A DNA stretch of 64,000 nucleotides, from NCBI RefSeq assembly GCF_038396675.1, contig NC_088930.1:35616001-35680000 (forward strand), given 5' to 3'. This DNA comes from Hydra vulgaris. Taxonomy: Eukaryota > Cnidaria > Hydrozoa > Anthoathecata > Hydridae. Both the position numbers and the translations under genes were made by a program. The notes beneath the pieces are model-generated. The model was not told the origin of the DNA. It saw nothing but the letters and a program-made list of their open reading frames with translations, and made no database searches. The first letter of the stretch is position 1, and each line of letters starts with the position of its first letter. Below are positions 63,600 through 64,000 of the stretch, piece after piece.

Positions 63600-64000
63600 T
63601 TAGCTTTGTCTGACAATTTTTTACCTTAACATTCAATTACAGAGGAACAATCAACATCATATTCTGGTACATTATGTATGTTTTGAATTTTGCATCTAAA
63701 TTTTTTCTTTATTAAAGTTGAATATTCTTTTATTGTTAATTTTAGCTTTGTCTAACTTTTTTTTACCTTCACAATCAACTGGAATGGAACAATCAAATTT
63801 TTGTTTGGGTACACTGTCCTAAACCTAACCCTGACCCTAACCTTATCATTGATATCTGTTTTTATCTAAAATTTCTACTTTTAAAAATTGTATTAGTTTT
63901 TTGTATTTTGATAACAAATTTGTTTTCCTTCAAAATCAGCTTGTAGACAACATATAATTGTGCTTCCTATAGTATACATCCTGTAGACAACATATATAAA
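63600..64000. repeat. local direct repeats and telomere-like motif
   Basis: TTAGCTTTGTCTRAC, TTTTTTACCTT and GGAACAATCAA recur in order at about 63600-63655 and 63740-63800. CCTAAACCTAACCCTGACCC at about 63819-63845 resembles degenerate CCCTAA telomere repeats. TGTAGACAACATATA occurs twice at the end of the window (about 63944 and 63982). Confidence 0.5.

Overview
This window is AT-rich animal DNA that is overwhelmingly transposon-derived. The mix suggests a cnidarian, most likely a Hydra-type genome: many decayed CR1/L2-like LINEs, Tc1/mariner, piggyBac, hAT/ZMYM-like, EnSpm-like and Helitron copies, a Sola-like element with 4-bp target duplications, and a dozen or more very long (TA)n tracts. 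The organism is an inference from composition and repeat families. No species-specific marker was available.

The only convincing host genes are two intact, single-exon, Rab20-like small GTPases (19282-19938 and 25437-26105). They lie in two direct tandem copies of a unit of about 2.7-3 kb (roughly 18690-24833 and 24834-31953). Each copy later took its own insertions. Unit 1 received a Sola-like DNA transposon (20533-23681) and a small tRNA-derived SINE (23800-23927). Unit 2 received a piggyBac element (26229-29082) and a 5'-truncated LINE (about 29240-30786). For each of these insertions the other unit shows the empty site, so ends and target duplications can be read directly.

Layout: 1-5600 holds LINE fragments, a hAT-type MITE with an 8-bp target duplication, and an L1-type ORF1 remnant. 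5880-10340 is a broken Helitron on the minus strand. 11500-13590 holds MITEs, including a 600-bp palindrome set between (TA)n tracts. 14550-16990 is the 5' part of a minus-strand LINE whose ORF1 is split by a complete 1304-bp Tc1/mariner element. 18190-31953 is a foldback MITE followed by the Rab20 tandem duplication. 33030-38600 is a long plus-strand CR1-like LINE with an apparent insertion between ORF1 and ORF2. 39590-42515 holds minus-strand LINE remnants. 42516-47150 is gene-poor, with minisatellites and a palindromic MITE. 47577-51725 holds two LINEs in opposite orientation. 53539-54950 is a broken transposon-type gene of a family I cannot name. 56038-57787 is a hAT-type pseudogene. 58064-59340 holds tRNA-derived SINEs and short repeats. 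59421-63530 holds an EnSpm-like transposase and a possible companion gene.

Almost every transposon gene carries stops or frameshifts, whereas both Rab20-like frames are intact. The two GTPases differ mainly around the P-loop and switch regions, including the position of the catalytic glutamine. That is the most biologically interesting signal I found.
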